From the NCBI RefSeq assembly GCF_001551835.1, contig NZ_LODL01000005.1, forward strand, positions 231,757 through 295,756: a DNA stretch of 64,000 nucleotides, in the 5' to 3' direction. The position numbers and the translations under genes are program-made. The notes beneath the pieces are model-generated. The model was given only the letters and a program-made list of their open reading frames with translations. It searched no databases and was not told the origin of the DNA. This DNA is from Dechloromonas denitrificans. Its GTDB lineage: Bacteria; Pseudomonadota; Gammaproteobacteria; Burkholderiales; Rhodocyclaceae. Positions 24,304 through 34,872 of this stretch are shown here, one piece after another (the first letter of the stretch is position 1; every line of letters begins with the position of its first letter).

Positions 24304-25883
24304 ACAAGGGAGTGATTGCCGCCGCCGTGGTGGCTGCGTTGGCTGCTGGTGGCGGCTATTGGGCTGGCCAGAAGAGTGCTCCGGCTCCGCACGCCGATGG
24401 CGCCACCAACGTTGCAGCAGATTCTGGGAAGAAGGAACGGAAGATACTTTTCTACCGCAATCCAATGGGCCTTCCCGACACCTCGCCGACCCCGAAGAAA
24501 GACCCGATGGGCATGGACTACATCGCGGTCTATGAAGGCGAGCAGGATGACGAGCCGGCCTCTGCCAACCAAATAAAAATCAGCACCGAGAAAATTCAGA
24601 AGCTCGGTGTGCGCACCGAAGCTGCCACCCTGCGCAATCTGGACAAGGTAGTCCGCGCGGCCGGTCGCATCGAACCGGACGAGCGCCGGACCTATACCAT
24701 CTCCCCGAAATTTGAAGGCTATGTCGAGCGCCTTCACGTCAATGTCACCGGCCAGCCTGTCAGCAAGGGCCAGCCGCTATTCGAGGTTTACAGCCCGGAG
24801 TTGGTTTCTGCCCAGCGTGAATTCGCTATCGCGGTCCAAGGGCAAGAAAGCCTGAAGGATGCCGAAAGCTACACCCAGGACAGCATGCGTCAATTGGCTG
24901 AATCGAGCCTCGCCCGACTGCGCAACTGGGACATTTCCGAAGAGCAGGTGAAGTCCTTAGCCAAATCGGGCGAAACCCGGCGCACGCTGACTTTCCGTTC
25001 GCCGGTCAATGGCATCATCACCGAGAAGAAGGCCGTTCAAGGCATGCGCTTCATGCCGGGCGAGGCTCTGTATCAAGTCGCCGACCTCTCCTCGGTCTGG
25101 GCGGTTGCCGACGTCTTCGAACAGGACATCGGTTTGGTGAAGTCCGGAGCCAAGGCCAAAGTCAAAATCAATGCCTATCCCGACAAGACCTTTGAGGGCA
25201 CCATCAGCTACGTCTATCCGACGCTGAAGGCGGAGACCCGAACCATCCAGGTTCGCATCGACTTGCCGAACACGAACAACCTGCTGAAGCCTGGTATGTT
25301 CGCCCAGCTTGAATTGCCAACTACCGTCAAGGGAGCGGTCGTCACCGTACCAAACTCGGCGGTGATTGATAGCGGCACGCGCCAAATCGTTCTGGTTCAG
25401 GCCAAGGAAGGCCGATTCGAACCCCGCGAGGTCAAGCTCGGCGCTCGCAGCGATGACCGGGTAGAAGTCATTGATGGTGTCCGTGACGGCGAGCAGGTGG
25501 TCGTTGCCGCCAATTTCCTGATTGATGCCGAGAGCAATCTGAAAGCGGCTATCAGTGGCTTTGGCCACTCAGGCCACGGTGCAGCAGCCCCCGCCGATAA
25601 GCCGGCAGCTGCAACAGTCGGCAACAAGGCCGAAGGCAAAGTCGAAGAGGTCGATGCCAAGGCGGGTACGGTCAGCATCACGCATGGTCCGGTGCCCAGT
25701 TTGAAATGGCCCGGCATGACCATGGAGTTCAAACCTGCCAACGAAGCCATCATGAAGCAGTTGAAACCAGGGGCTGCCATTGACTTTGAGTTTGTCGAAC
25801 GAGGCCAGGGCGAATGGGTTATCACGTCCGTTCAACCTGCTAGCCAGCCTGCTGGCAAAGCCAACCCGCACGCCGGACACTGA
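24300..25883 (+). CDS. cusB: CusB-like membrane-fusion protein fused to a CusF domain
   Basis: A 527-residue adaptor, longer than E. coli CusB (407). Residues 1-25 are a membrane anchor. Residues ~45-75 are a heavy-metal-binding domain (FYRNPMGLPDTSPTPKKDPMGMDY). The central ~300 residues are the lipoyl/hairpin/beta-barrel core of RND adaptors (GYVERLHVNVTGQPVSKGQPLFEVYSPEL). Residues ~430-515 are an extra CusF-like domain (GKVEEVDAKAGTVSITHGPV, WPGMTMEFKP) with the Cu(I) His, Trp and Met positions. The tail ends NPHAGH. The fusion would place the chaperone permanently on the pump. Confidence 0.92.
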   Translation: MNKGVIAAAVVAALAAGGGYWAGQKSAPAPHADGATNVAADSGKKERKILFYRNPMGLPDTSPTPKKDPMGMDYIAVYEGEQDDEPASANQIKISTEKIQKLGVRTEAATLRNLDKVVRAAGRIEPDERRTYTISPKFEGYVERLHVNVTGQPVSKGQPLFEVYSPELVSAQREFAIAVQGQESLKDAESYTQDSMRQLAESSLARLRNWDISEEQVKSLAKSGETRRTLTFRSPVNGIITEKKAVQGMRFMPGEALYQVADLSSVWAVADVFEQDIGLVKSGAKAKVKINAYPDKTFEGTISYVYPTLKAETRTIQVRIDLPNTNNLLKPGMFAQLELPTTVKGAVVTVPNSAVIDSGTRQIVLVQAKEGRFEPREVKLGARSDDRVEVIDGVRDGEQVVVAANFLIDAESNLKAAISGFGHSGHGAAAPADKPAAATVGNKAEGKVEEVDAKAGTVSITHGPVPSLKWPGMTMEFKPANEAIMKQLKPGAAIDFEFVERGQGEWVITSVQPASQPAGKANPHAGH

Positions 25884-25894
25884 GGAACTGCGAG

Positions 25895-28800
25895 ATGTTG
25901 GCCAAAATCATTGAATGGTCAGGACGTAACCGCTTCCTGGTCCTGCTCGCCACCTTGTTCATCATCGTGGCCGGCGTCGTGGCGGTCATGCGAACGCCAC
26001 TTGATGCACTTCCTGACCTCTCCGACGTCCAGGTTATCGTCTATACCGAGTACCCCGGCCAGGCACCTCAAGTCGTCGAAGACCAGGTAACTTACCCGCT
26101 GACAACCTCGATGTTGTCCGTGCCAAAATCTAAGGTGGTCCGCGGCTTCTCGTTCTTCGGCGCGTCCTTCGTCTATATCATTTTCGAGGACGGCACGGAC
26201 ATCTACTGGGCGCGTTCGCGTGTTCTGGAATACCTCAACTTTGCCGCCGGACGCATGCCCAAGGGCGTCACGCCGCAGATAGGGCCGGATGCGACAGGTG
26301 TGGGCTGGGTCTATCAATATGTCGTTTTGGCCAAGGACAAAACGCTGGCTGAACTGCGCACCTTGCAAGACTGGTATGTGCGTTATCAGTTGACCAAAGC
26401 ACATGGCGTTGCCGAAGTGGCGTCGATTGGTGGCTTCGTCCAGACCTACCAGGTCACCGTCGACCCCGTTAAGCTTCGTTCCTACGGCATTCCGCTAGCC
26501 AAGGTCTCTCAAGTCATTCGTGACTCAAACCGGGACGTCGGTGGCCGTGTTATCGAGATGGCAGAAACCGAGTACATGGTCCGTGGCAAGGGATACTTGC
26601 GCGGCATAGGCGACATCGAAAACCTCGTCGTCAAGGCAGAAAAGGGCACACCGGTTCTTATACGGGACATCGCCCGCGTCGAACTGGCGCCCGATGAACG
26701 CCGTGGCCTGACCGAACTCAATGGTGAAGGCGAAGTGGTTTCGGGCATTGCCATGGCCCGCTACGGCCAGAACGCACTTGAGGTAATCCACAACCTCAAG
26801 GAGAAAATCGGCGAAATCTCGGCGGGTCTCCCCGAAGGGGTAACCATCGAGTCGGTCTATGACCGCTCTGAGTTGATTCACCGGGCCATTGACACCCTGA
26901 AGCGGACGCTGGTTGAGGAAAGCATCATCGTGGCCCTGGTCTGCGTCGTATTTCTCCTCCACTTGCGCAGCGCGCTGGTGGCCATTCTGATGCTGCCGGT
27001 TGGCGTCCTGATTTCCTTCATCGCCATGCGCCTTCTCGGCATGAACTCGAACCTGATGAGCTTGGGCGGCATCGCCATCGCCATCGGTGCGATGATTGAT
27101 GCGGCCATTGTAATGATTGAGAACGCCCACAAGCATATCGAGCGCCTACCGGAGAACCACACGCACGCCGACCGGACGGAAGCCATGATTGCCGCCTGCA
27201 AGGAGGTCGGTCCGGCACTGTTCTTCTCGCTCCTCATCATCACCGTATCATTCCTGCCGGTATTCACGCTGGAAGACCAGGAGGGCCGACTGTTCTCGCC
27301 GCTGGCCTACACCAAGACTTTCTCGATGGCTGGCGCAGCGCTGCTCTCCGTCACATTGGTGCCGGTCCTGATGATGCTGTTCATTCGCGGCAAAATCATG
27401 CCCGAGGGCAAGAACCCGGTGAATCGCTTCCTCATCTGGGTCTACCGACCCATCATCGCCTGGGTCATGCGCTGGAAGAAAACCACCATCGTGGCCGCCA
27501 TCCTTGCGCTTGTCATCTCCATCTATCCGGCCAGCCAGTTGGGCTCGGAGTTCATGCCCACCTTGAACGAAGGCACCTTGTTCTACATGCCGGCCTCTCT
27601 GCCCGGGATGTCGATTACCAAGGCCGCCGAACTGCTGCAAACGCAGAACAAAATCATCAAGAGCTTCCCGGAAGTCGCCTCGGTGTATGGCAAGGCGGGC
27701 CGGGCCAATACGGCCACCGACCCGGCACCGACCGAGATGTTCGAGACCGTCATCAACCTCAAGCCGGAGTCTGAATGGCGCCCGGGATTGACGACCGACA
27801 AGCTCATTGCCGAGATGGACAAGGCGTTGCAGTTCCCGGGGGTATCGAACGCCTGGACGATGCCTATCAAGGCTCGTATCGACATGCTTTCCACCGGCAT
27901 CCGGACCCCCATCGGCATCAAGGTGTTCGGCAAGGACCTCACCGAGATGGAGCGCCTGGCCCGGGAAATCGAGACGGTGGTGAAGGACGTGCCAGGAACC
28001 ACATCAGCATTTGCCGAGCGGATTACCGGCGGTTATTACCTGAACATCGAACCGGACCGTACCCAACTGGCCCGTTACGGCCTGGCGGTTGGCGACGTCC
28101 AGGAGGTCATTGGGCAGGCGTTGGGTGGTGAGATGGTGACCACGACTGTCGAAGGCCGTGAGCGTTTTGGGGTGACCGTGCGTTACCCGCGCGAACTTCG
28201 CTCAGACCCGCAACAGATTGCCCAGCAGGTACTGGTGCCGACCATGGATGGCGCGATGATTCCGCTGGGGCAGTTGGCGAAGATAGAGGTGGCAAAAGGG
28301 ACACCGGGCATTCGGACCGAAAATGCGCTGCTCTCCGCCTATATTTTTGTGGACATCCGGGAACGTGACATCGGCGGCTACGTGGCTGACGCCAAGAAGG
28401 CGGTCGCCGCAAAGGTCAAGTTCCCACCGGGCTACTACGCGACCTGGAGCGGTCAGTTCGAGTCAATGGAACGCGCCATCGAGAAGATGAAGATTGTTGT
28501 GCCGGTCACGCTGCTCATCATCTTCCTGCTGCTCTACCTCAACTTCAGGCGCCTGACTGAGACCATCATTGTCATGCTGTCGGTGCCGTTCGCTTTGGTG
28601 GGCGGTGTCTGGCTGATGTGGCTACTAGGCTACAACCTTTCGGTCGCCGTCGCGGTGGGCTTCATCGCCCTGGCCGGTGTGGCTGCCGAAACGGGGGTCG
28701 TGATGCTGATTTACCTCGACCATGCTTGGGAAGCGCTCAAGGCCAAGCGCCAGGCTGAAGGGAAGGAGCCCAGTGTGGGTGACCTCTACGAAGCCATCAT

Positions 28801-29029
28801 GGAAGGTGCCGTGGAACGGGTACGTCCCAAGATGATGACCGTGGTGGCCATTATGGCGGGCTTGCTGCCCATCATGTGGGGTACCGGGACGGGGTCCGAA
28901 GTGATGAGCCGGATTGCAGCACCGATGGTCGGTGGGATGATTTCCTCCACGGTTCTGACTTTGGCGGTTATTCCGGCTATCTACGCCTTGGTAAAGCAGT
29001 GGCGTCTTACCCGGCAGCTGGAATCTTGA
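25895..29029 (+). CDS. cusA: CusA-like RND copper/silver efflux pump
   Basis: A 1,044-residue heavy-metal-efflux RND protein with 12 membrane segments and two large periplasmic loops. Family signatures include the N-terminal RNRFLVLLATL, PLDALPDLSDVQVIVYTEYPGQAP, and the proton-relay segment IGAMIDAAIVMIENAHKH in TM4. FMPTLNEGTLFYMP begins the second periplasmic loop. Metal-binding Met residues are expected in that loop. It is the inner-membrane motor of CusCBA, powered by proton influx. The gene starts 11 bases after cusB. Confidence 0.95.
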   Translation: MLAKIIEWSGRNRFLVLLATLFIIVAGVVAVMRTPLDALPDLSDVQVIVYTEYPGQAPQVVEDQVTYPLTTSMLSVPKSKVVRGFSFFGASFVYIIFEDGTDIYWARSRVLEYLNFAAGRMPKGVTPQIGPDATGVGWVYQYVVLAKDKTLAELRTLQDWYVRYQLTKAHGVAEVASIGGFVQTYQVTVDPVKLRSYGIPLAKVSQVIRDSNRDVGGRVIEMAETEYMVRGKGYLRGIGDIENLVVKAEKGTPVLIRDIARVELAPDERRGLTELNGEGEVVSGIAMARYGQNALEVIHNLKEKIGEISAGLPEGVTIESVYDRSELIHRAIDTLKRTLVEESIIVALVCVVFLLHLRSALVAILMLPVGVLISFIAMRLLGMNSNLMSLGGIAIAIGAMIDAAIVMIENAHKHIERLPENHTHADRTEAMIAACKEVGPALFFSLLIITVSFLPVFTLEDQEGRLFSPLAYTKTFSMAGAALLSVTLVPVLMMLFIRGKIMPEGKNPVNRFLIWVYRPIIAWVMRWKKTTIVAAILALVISIYPASQLGSEFMPTLNEGTLFYMPASLPGMSITKAAELLQTQNKIIKSFPEVASVYGKAGRANTATDPAPTEMFETVINLKPESEWRPGLTTDKLIAEMDKALQFPGVSNAWTMPIKARIDMLSTGIRTPIGIKVFGKDLTEMERLAREIETVVKDVPGTTSAFAERITGGYYLNIEPDRTQLARYGLAVGDVQEVIGQALGGEMVTTTVEGRERFGVTVRYPRELRSDPQQIAQQVLVPTMDGAMIPLGQLAKIEVAKGTPGIRTENALLSAYIFVDIRERDIGGYVADAKKAVAAKVKFPPGYYATWSGQFESMERAIEKMKIVVPVTLLIIFLLLYLNFRRLTETIIVMLSVPFALVGGVWLMWLLGYNLSVAVAVGFIALAGVAAETGVVMLIYLDHAWEALKAKRQAEGKEPSVGDLYEAIMEGAVERVRPKMMTVVAIMAGLLPIMWGTGTGSEVMSRIAAPMVGGMISSTVLTLAVIPAIYALVKQWRLTRQLES

Positions 29030-29039
29030 AGAGCGCGTC

Positions 29040-29789
29040 ATGACTAGCCTTGGTACAGCTTCTCCAACCTGCGCCCACTGCGGAAGTAGCGATAAGGATA
29101 GACTGTACCTCAAGGAGGACCACTGCCATTGTTGCGAGGGTTGCCTGCTGGACCGGTGTATCGGTCAGAAGCCGACACTCGACTTGGCAGGGTTGTACTC
29201 TGGGTTCGTTGAGGCCCTTGTCCGCACACTGGACATGCGAGAACTGGAGACAGGGCTGCACTCCCGGCGAAGTGCCTGCCACACGCTGGTTCTGGCCCGA
29301 AGAATCATCACTGATGCCGAAGAGCTTCGCCAAATCTACTGGGGCGCCTTGCTTCACGACATTGGGAAAATTGGTATTCCCGAGCACATTCTTCTGAAAA
29401 CCGACGCATTGACGAACGACGAATGGCTCACCATGCGCACCCATGTTGAGTTGGGCTACTCAATCGTCAGTCAATTGCCCGGCCTCGAACGAGCTGCCGC
29501 AGTAGTTCGAAGCCATGAAGAGCGCTTTGATGGCACTGGGTATCCACATGGACTGAAGGGCGAAGAAATATCAGTGGGGTCCAGGCTGTTCGCAGTGATT
29601 GATACCCTGGATGCCATGACATCTGACCGCTCCTATCGCCGTGGCCTCGAGTTCGAGAAGGCGAAAGAGGAAATTTTGAAGATGTCTGGAAGCCAATTTG
29701 ACCCGGTGGCCGTGGACCTCTTTTTGGCCGAAGAAAAAGTCTTGAGGGATATGGTTGCACTCAAATGCGGCCAGCCACAATCGGTGTAG
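29040..29789 (+). CDS. HD-GYP domain protein with Cys-rich N-terminus
   Basis: A 249-residue protein. Residues ~75-230 are an HD-GYP domain, the cyclic-di-GMP phosphodiesterase fold: LLHDIGKIGIPEHILLK, RTHVELGYSIV, RSHEERFDGTGYPHGLKGEEI and DTLDAMTSDRSYR carry all the usual metal and GYP residues. Residues 11-40 contain seven cysteines and three histidines (C11, C14, C29, C31, C32, C35, C40), a likely metal-binding module. It has no membrane segment. It lies 10 bases after cusA and 33 before copA in the same operon, which suggests that copper binding may control c-di-GMP turnover. Confidence 0.88.
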   Translation: MTSLGTASPTCAHCGSSDKDRLYLKEDHCHCCEGCLLDRCIGQKPTLDLAGLYSGFVEALVRTLDMRELETGLHSRRSACHTLVLARRIITDAEELRQIYWGALLHDIGKIGIPEHILLKTDALTNDEWLTMRTHVELGYSIVSQLPGLERAAAVVRSHEERFDGTGYPHGLKGEEISVGSRLFAVIDTLDAMTSDRSYRRGLEFEKAKEEILKMSGSQFDPVAVDLFLAEEKVLRDMVALKCGQPQSV

Positions 29790-29822
29790 CTCCACGCAAC
29801 AACAAGATGAAGGATGACGACC

Positions 29823-32096
29823 ATGTTCATTGACCCCGTATGCGGGATGACGGTCAAGCCAGAATCCCCCCATGAAACCGTCCTGGAGGGTGTGACCCAC
29901 CGGTTTTGCAGTGCGAAGTGCAAGGCAAAATTTGAAGCAGACCCGGCGCGCTACCTGGCCCCGAAACCAGAGCCCGAACCAGTGTCAGAAGAAGAACAGC
30001 AACGGGAATACACCTGCCCGATGCACCCGGAGGTTCGCCAATTCGGGCCGGGCGATTGCCCAAAATGTGGCATGGCCCTGGAACCGATGGTTCCCGACAT
30101 TGAAGCCAGCGAGGACAACTCGGAATATCTGGATTTCCGTCGCCGCTTCTGGGGAAGTTTGCCTTTGAGTGTGGTCGTGACTGTGCTGGCTATGGCCGGT
30201 CACTACTTTGAGAGTCTCTCCGCTGCAAACCGGACCTGGCTTGAACTGGTACTCAGTGCCCCCGTGGTTCTCTGGGCGGGTGCGCCATTCTTTGTCCGCG
30301 GCTGGAAGTCCCTTGTCACCCGTAGCCCCAACATGTGGACGCTCATCAGCATCGGCACGGGCGCCGCGTTTCTTTACAGCCTCGTGGCCGCCTTGGCTCC
30401 GGGACTGTTTCCCGCATCCTTTGAGTCGCACGGGCGTATCGGCGTTTATTTCGAGGCGGCAGCGGTCATTATTTCGCTGACTCTCCTGGGGCAAATGCTG
30501 GAGCTTAGTGCTCGCTCCCAAACCTCGGCCGCTATCAAGTCCTTGCTCGGCCTGGCCCCCAAAACGGCCAGGCGCATCAATGCCGACGGCTCTGAGGAGG
30601 ATGTGCCGTTGAATCATGTCCATGTCGGCGACCTGCTGCGCGTGAGGCCGGGGGAAAAGGTTCCAGTCGATGGTTCAGTAGTCGAGGGCCGAAGCACGGT
30701 CGATGAGTCAATGCTGACTGGCGAACCAATCCCGGTGAGCAAGGAAGCTCAGGACAAGGTGATTGGCGCAACCCTGAATGGCTCGGGCAGCCTGGTTATT
30801 CGGTCCGAGAGCGTGGGGTCTCACACCGTGCTGGCCCAAATCATCCAGATGGTGGCCCAGGCGCAGCGTTCGAAGGCTCCGATGCAGCGCCTGGCTGACG
30901 TCGTGGCCGGCTACTTTGTTGTTGCCGTGGTCTCAATCGCGCTCTTGAGTCTCCTCGGTTGGGGATTCTTCGGTGGTGAGCGCGGCTGGCTCTTTGGCAT
31001 CATCAGCGCCGTCTCGGTACTCATCATTGCCTGCCCGTGCGCGCTGGGCCTGGCGACGCCGATGGCCATCATGGTGGCCACCGGGAAGGCCGCCACCCAG
31101 GGCATTCTCTTCCGGGATGCTGCGGCCATCGAGCGCATGCGGGAAATCGACACCATCATCGTCGACAAGACCGGAACGCTGACTGAGGGCCACCCTGCAT
31201 TTGAGCAGGTCATCCCCGTCACCGGTATAACAGGCGATGAAGTCTTGCGCCTGGCGGCAAGTCTGGACCTGGGAAGTGAGCATCCTTTGGCCGATGCCAT
31301 TGTCCGTGCCGCCAAGGAAAAGAACCTGACCCTCGAGAAGGCGGAGAACTTCGAATCCTCAAGCGGCATCGGGGTGCACGGACAAGTTGGCGGCCGTCGA
31401 CTTTCCTTGGGAAATTCGACCCTCATGGTTCAGGAGAACATCGACCTGAGCCCCCTTGTCGGCCAGGCGGAAGAACTCCGGCGGACAGGTGCCAGTGTGA
31501 TGTATCTGGCCGCCAATGGCTTGCTGGTAGGCTTGTTGGCCGTCTCCGACCCGATTAAGGCGAGCACGCCTGAAGCGCTCAAAATGCTTAAAGATGCAGG
31601 CATTCGCGTGGTGATGGCGACGGGCGACGGGGAACTGACTGCCAAGGCGGTCGGCCAGCGACTGGGCATTGACGAAGTCCATGGCGAAGTAAAGCCGGCC
31701 GACAAGTTGGCACTCGTCGAGCGACTCCAGTCTGAAGGGCGGGTGGTCGCCATGGCCGGTGATGGCATTAACGATGCTCCAGCCCTGGCTCGCGCTGATG
31801 TCGGCGTTGCCATGGGGACCGGGACCGATGTCGCCATGAACAGCGCCCAGGTCACCCTGGTCAAAGGGGACTTGCGTGGAATTGCCCGCGCCCAAGCCAT
31901 ATCCAGGGCCACGGTGCGCAACATGCGCCAGAACCTCTGGTTTGCGTTCGCCTACAACGCTCTTGGCATCCCTATTGCGGCTGGCCTGCTTTACCCGTTC
32001 TTCGGCCTGGTCCTGTCTCCGATGATTGCCGCGGCCGCAATGAGTCTGTCATCGGTCAGCGTGGTCGGAAATTCACTTCGATTAAAGGGCGCTTGA
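29823..32096 (+). CDS. copA: Copper P1B-type ATPase with YHS and heavy-metal-binding N-domain
   Basis: A 757-residue copper-exporting ATPase. Residues 1-45 are a YHS domain ([24 protein letters not shown]). Residues ~65-95 are a heavy-metal-binding domain ([26 protein letters not shown]). The membrane part has the CPC motif ([13 protein letters not shown]), followed by the phosphorylated DKTGTLTEG, the HP motif in [10 protein letters not shown], and the [11 protein letters not shown] hinge. It lacks the CxxC HMA domains of classical CopA, as in the YHS-type Cu/Ag ATPases of metal islands. The ATG at 29823 follows AAGGA; one three codons upstream is possible. Confidence 0.93.
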   Translation: MFIDPVCGMTVKPESPHETVLEGVTHRFCSAKCKAKFEADPARYLAPKPEPEPVSEEEQQREYTCPMHPEVRQFGPGDCPKCGMALEPMVPDIEASEDNSEYLDFRRRFWGSLPLSVVVTVLAMAGHYFESLSAANRTWLELVLSAPVVLWAGAPFFVRGWKSLVTRSPNMWTLISIGTGAAFLYSLVAALAPGLFPASFESHGRIGVYFEAAAVIISLTLLGQMLELSARSQTSAAIKSLLGLAPKTARRINADGSEEDVPLNHVHVGDLLRVRPGEKVPVDGSVVEGRSTVDESMLTGEPIPVSKEAQDKVIGATLNGSGSLVIRSESVGSHTVLAQIIQMVAQAQRSKAPMQRLADVVAGYFVVAVVSIALLSLLGWGFFGGERGWLFGIISAVSVLIIACPCALGLATPMAIMVATGKAATQGILFRDAAAIERMREIDTIIVDKTGTLTEGHPAFEQVIPVTGITGDEVLRLAASLDLGSEHPLADAIVRAAKEKNLTLEKAENFESSSGIGVHGQVGGRRLSLGNSTLMVQENIDLSPLVGQAEELRRTGASVMYLAANGLLVGLLAVSDPIKASTPEALKMLKDAGIRVVMATGDGELTAKAVGQRLGIDEVHGEVKPADKLALVERLQSEGRVVAMAGDGINDAPALARADVGVAMGTGTDVAMNSAQVTLVKGDLRGIARAQAISRATVRNMRQNLWFAFAYNALGIPIAAGLLYPFFGLVLSPMIAAAAMSLSSVSVVGNSLRLKGA

Positions 32097-32155
32097 TTTC
32101 ATTTTTGGTCTGATTTCCCAAAATTGAGTTCTATTTCTCCTGCGCTAAAGGCACC

Positions 32156-32647
32156 CTAGCGCTCGTACCCCTCCGGTCCATTCGCCTGAAAAGTGGATAG
32201 CGCCATCCGCAGACACGGGTGCGTCTGCGGACACAGGTGAGTAAATTCGGAAAGTATGCGCAGCGCCTCGGGAACTACCGCACGGGAGACTTCGGTGCAT
32301 CCAAGGTGGAGAAAGAAAGCATGGGCATCCGCATCGTTGGGAATCAAATAAATTGCCTGAAGGCCCCACGCCTTGGCGAGCTCCCGGCACGCGAAGACCA
32401 AGCGCTTCCCGAGCCCTGTGCCTCGCTCGCTTGGCAGAACTGCAACCGAGCGGAGCAAGGCTTCGTCGCCTGAGCGCTCAAGCCCACTAACCCCGAGGAC
32501 CTTGCCTTCCTGGATAGCGACAAAAAAGCACTCCAGCTTTCCCTTTGAGAGGTCGCTGGTCGGAAGTTGGCAATTGCTCAGGAGCTGACGGATTGCCTCG
32601 AGGTCCCCCGTCTTTGCCAACCGAATCAAAACTTCAGGCGCGTTCAT
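32156..32647 (-). CDS. arsN2: GNAT acetyltransferase, ArsN2-like
   Basis: A 163-residue acetyltransferase with the acetyl-CoA loop [16 protein letters not shown]. The motif around [18 protein letters not shown] is typical of ArsN2, which is found in arsenic operons and acetylates organoarsenicals or other substrates. It overlaps the end of the acr3 remnant by a few codons, so it was the next gene in an ars operon. The C-terminal extension ([14 protein letters not shown]) has two Cys that could bind arsenic. With the transporter gone it may no longer serve a complete resistance pathway. Confidence 0.75.
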   Translation of the reverse strand: MNAPEVLIRLAKTGDLEAIRQLLSNCQLPTSDLSKGKLECFFVAIQEGKVLGVSGLERSGDEALLRSVAVLPSERGTGLGKRLVFACRELAKAWGLQAIYLIPNDADAHAFFLHLGCTEVSRAVVPEALRILSEFTHLCPQTHPCLRMALSTFQANGPEGYER

Positions 32648-32864
32648 ACCAAGGTTTGGATGCGTTCACCACCTTAACCACCAGCAGCATCACCGGCACC
32701 TGAATGAGGACGCCGACAACAATGGCCTGGGTTGCTTCAGATTCAAACCCAAACAGGCTGATGGCTGCCGCAACTGCGAGTTCGAAGAAGTTGGAAACAC
32801 AAATCTCCTTGGCATTGTCGCAGAGGCTGAGCACTAGGTCGATGTCCTGGTCCGTGGGCGTCAC
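32634..32864 (-). pseudogene. acr3: 3' fragment of an Acr3-type arsenite permease gene
   Basis: From about 32803 down, the translation [19 protein letters not shown]...[19 protein letters not shown] is the last two membrane segments of Acr3 arsenite transporters, and its stop is native. The first ~20 residues of the frame ([15 protein letters not shown]) are not Acr3-like and come from sequence joined at a deletion or insertion point next to the nuclease gene. About 80 percent of the transporter is missing, so the product cannot export arsenite. Confidence 0.75.
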
Positions 32865-34111
32865 GCAGCACAGCGACAGGCTACCTTGTTGAGAATCTGA
32901 TGGTCGTCACCGAGCTTGCAGAGGGACTCAAAGTGCTTATCCAGTTCTTCGAACAGTATGTACCCGATGGAGAAATCATCTGGCCGCTGAAACATGGGGC
33001 GCTTGAGCTGGTCGATGATTTCCTTCTCACGTTTTGAAGGGGCAACCAGGTAAAGGTGGTCTTCCCTCCCGGGAAGAGAAAGTGCCATGTCGGTCAGCCG
33101 GAGAATGCCGGAATAGATGGACGTGCTTTTCTCAACTTCAAACGCACAGGCAATCTTCGCCTCTCCCTTGTGGAGCCACAGGACATCAATCAACTCGGCG
33201 GTGGAGTGCACGTCAGCAGGCAACCCAAGATTAGGTAGTTTGTCGAGGCAACGGTAGCCGAGGGGGCTGCCTTGATACACGGCACTGCGGTCGTTTCGGG
33301 CGACCAATGTGTCATATCCAAGCGCCCGCCCGAGTTCGCAAAGTTGGTGCTGGACCTTGGTGTGGAGCCGCTCTTCTGCCAAATCCTGCTGTACTTGGGT
33401 GTGGCGCTTGCGCCTGACCAATTCGACCTTCTCGTGTTCGGCATTGAGGGTGTCCGCACCATTGCATCCCAGACGACCAACACCAATTTCAAACAGCATC
33501 CCGCTGAAAGCGCCGAGGTCCTTCGAAAGAATGCCGATGGCCGAATTGGCTTCGATAATGGTCTCCCGCATCTCGAGATAGCTCTCCCAGGAGCCCAGTT
33601 TCTTCTTCGTCTGGAACAAGGCGTTGAAGCCGTTCAGCATCGCGGTGTTGAAGGGCGGGAACAGCGTGGGATGCAGGAAGTAGAGGATATTGCCAACCGA
33701 TGGCCCCAGGCCCTTGATGCCTTTGGCGGAGAGCTTGAGCACCTCTTTTTCTAGGGCACGGACATCCATGGTCTCCAGGCACGCGTAAAGGAATTCGCCA
33801 AACGCCTGCTTGTTGACCTCGTTCTCGTAAATATCGGGAATTCGAAGTTTGGGCTTCCAGTAGAACGGATGGGCAGCCCCTTCGAACACCTGCTTTTGTT
33901 CCGAAATGCACCCGAGGACAAACTCCAGGGAAGAGCCTTTGAAGTCGTTGGGAAAGCGCCCGTGCTTGATGTCATCGACCACCGTGGCGACACCGCGACG
34001 AATGCTCCGAAAAGCCTTGAGGCGCTCTTCATTGCTGACAAACCAGGTGTTGTATACCGACTCAGGGTCAGCTTTATAGGTTTCAGCGGTGGGTTGCAGG
34101 TGTTGTTTCAT
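32861..34111 (-). CDS. Probable nuclease with HhH-like region (restriction-type)
   Basis: A 416-residue protein that I do not recognise by name. The N-terminal half has a helix-hairpin-helix-like region, [22 protein letters not shown], similar to DNA-glycosylase and nuclease HhH motifs. The C-terminal half has a possible PD-(D/E)xK core: [14 protein letters not shown]...[16 protein letters not shown], followed by helical sequence ([17 protein letters not shown]). The layout fits a restriction-like endonuclease. No methyltransferase is nearby. It interrupts the ars remnant, and may be a solitary defence gene that displaced most of acr3. Confidence 0.5.
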   Translation of the reverse strand: MKQHLQPTAETYKADPESVYNTWFVSNEERLKAFRSIRRGVATVVDDIKHGRFPNDFKGSSLEFVLGCISEQKQVFEGAAHPFYWKPKLRIPDIYENEVNKQAFGEFLYACLETMDVRALEKEVLKLSAKGIKGLGPSVGNILYFLHPTLFPPFNTAMLNGFNALFQTKKKLGSWESYLEMRETIIEANSAIGILSKDLGAFSGMLFEIGVGRLGCNGADTLNAEHEKVELVRRKRHTQVQQDLAEERLHTKVQHQLCELGRALGYDTLVARNDRSAVYQGSPLGYRCLDKLPNLGLPADVHSTAELIDVLWLHKGEAKIACAFEVEKSTSIYSGILRLTDMALSLPGREDHLYLVAPSKREKEIIDQLKRPMFQRPDDFSIGYILFEELDKHFESLCKLGDDHQILNKVACRCAA

Positions 34112-34354
34112 GACATCGGTTTTGGCAGGTAGGTGGGCTGGTTTTACCAGTGGGGCAGAGGGAGGTCAATGTGACTCAGGGCTGAATCTCTTATTTGTAT
34201 AGAAACTGGGCGAGAAGCATGGGAATACTGACCAACTTGTAATCTCGAAGTCATCTCTTCGACAGTATCAACAGCGCAGACTTGAAACTAAGGGGAGGAG
34301 CGTTGTAGCCGCCCGGAAGGGCAAAGGACTCCCCAGCCACAAGAGGTAGTTGAG

Positions 34355-34855
34355 ATGAACCTCCATAACCCGCAAAGCATTGACCCGGTCTGCCTGACAA
34401 AGCTGGACACCTCGATGGCAATCCATCAGCTGACCTACCGGAATGTCACATACCACTTTTGCTCCGCGCACTGCCAGGAACGCTTCTCCGAGGCAGCAGT
34501 GTTCTTCAGCGCACCTCAGCGGATTGATGAGCTACATCCGATACCCAAGCATCACAGGCTGAGGGTTGCCTCGGTTCCGGAGGCTATCCGCGAGGTGGCA
34601 GGAATTTGTCTTAGCGAAGTCCGTGGCGTGAGCAACGTCCTCATCGGTGACGGCTATGCAGACATTGACTACGACTTGCGGCTGGTCAGCCTGAACCAGC
34701 TCGAGGCGGCAATGAAGGATGCTGGGCTGCCACTGAAGGGTTGGTTGCATGGATTGAGGCGCAGCCTGTGGAGCTTTGTTGAGCATAACGAGCTCGAGAA
34801 TCTGGCAAGCCAGCCATCCCCATGTTGCAGTAGGCCACCCATTCGGGTTCGTTAA
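34355..34855 (+). CDS. YHS-domain protein with C-terminal HMA-like region
   Basis: A 166-residue protein. Residues ~10-50 match the YHS/TRASH pattern (IDPVCLTKLDTS, YRNVTYHFCSAHCQERF), a small metal-binding fold. Residues ~75-130 resemble a ferredoxin-like heavy-metal fold without the CxxC (VPEAIREVAGICLSEVRGVSNVLIGDGYADIDYD). A CC near the end (SPCCSRP) could add a binding site. It lies directly ahead of the DUF2933 gene (17-base gap), in the pattern YHS-DUF2933-methyltransferase seen in copper clusters. It may pass Cu(I) to CopA. There is no signal peptide. Confidence 0.7.
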   Translation: MNLHNPQSIDPVCLTKLDTSMAIHQLTYRNVTYHFCSAHCQERFSEAAVFFSAPQRIDELHPIPKHHRLRVASVPEAIREVAGICLSEVRGVSNVLIGDGYADIDYDLRLVSLNQLEAAMKDAGLPLKGWLHGLRRSLWSFVEHNELENLASQPSPCCSRPPIRVR

Positions 34856-34872
34856 ATCCAGGAGGATGCATC

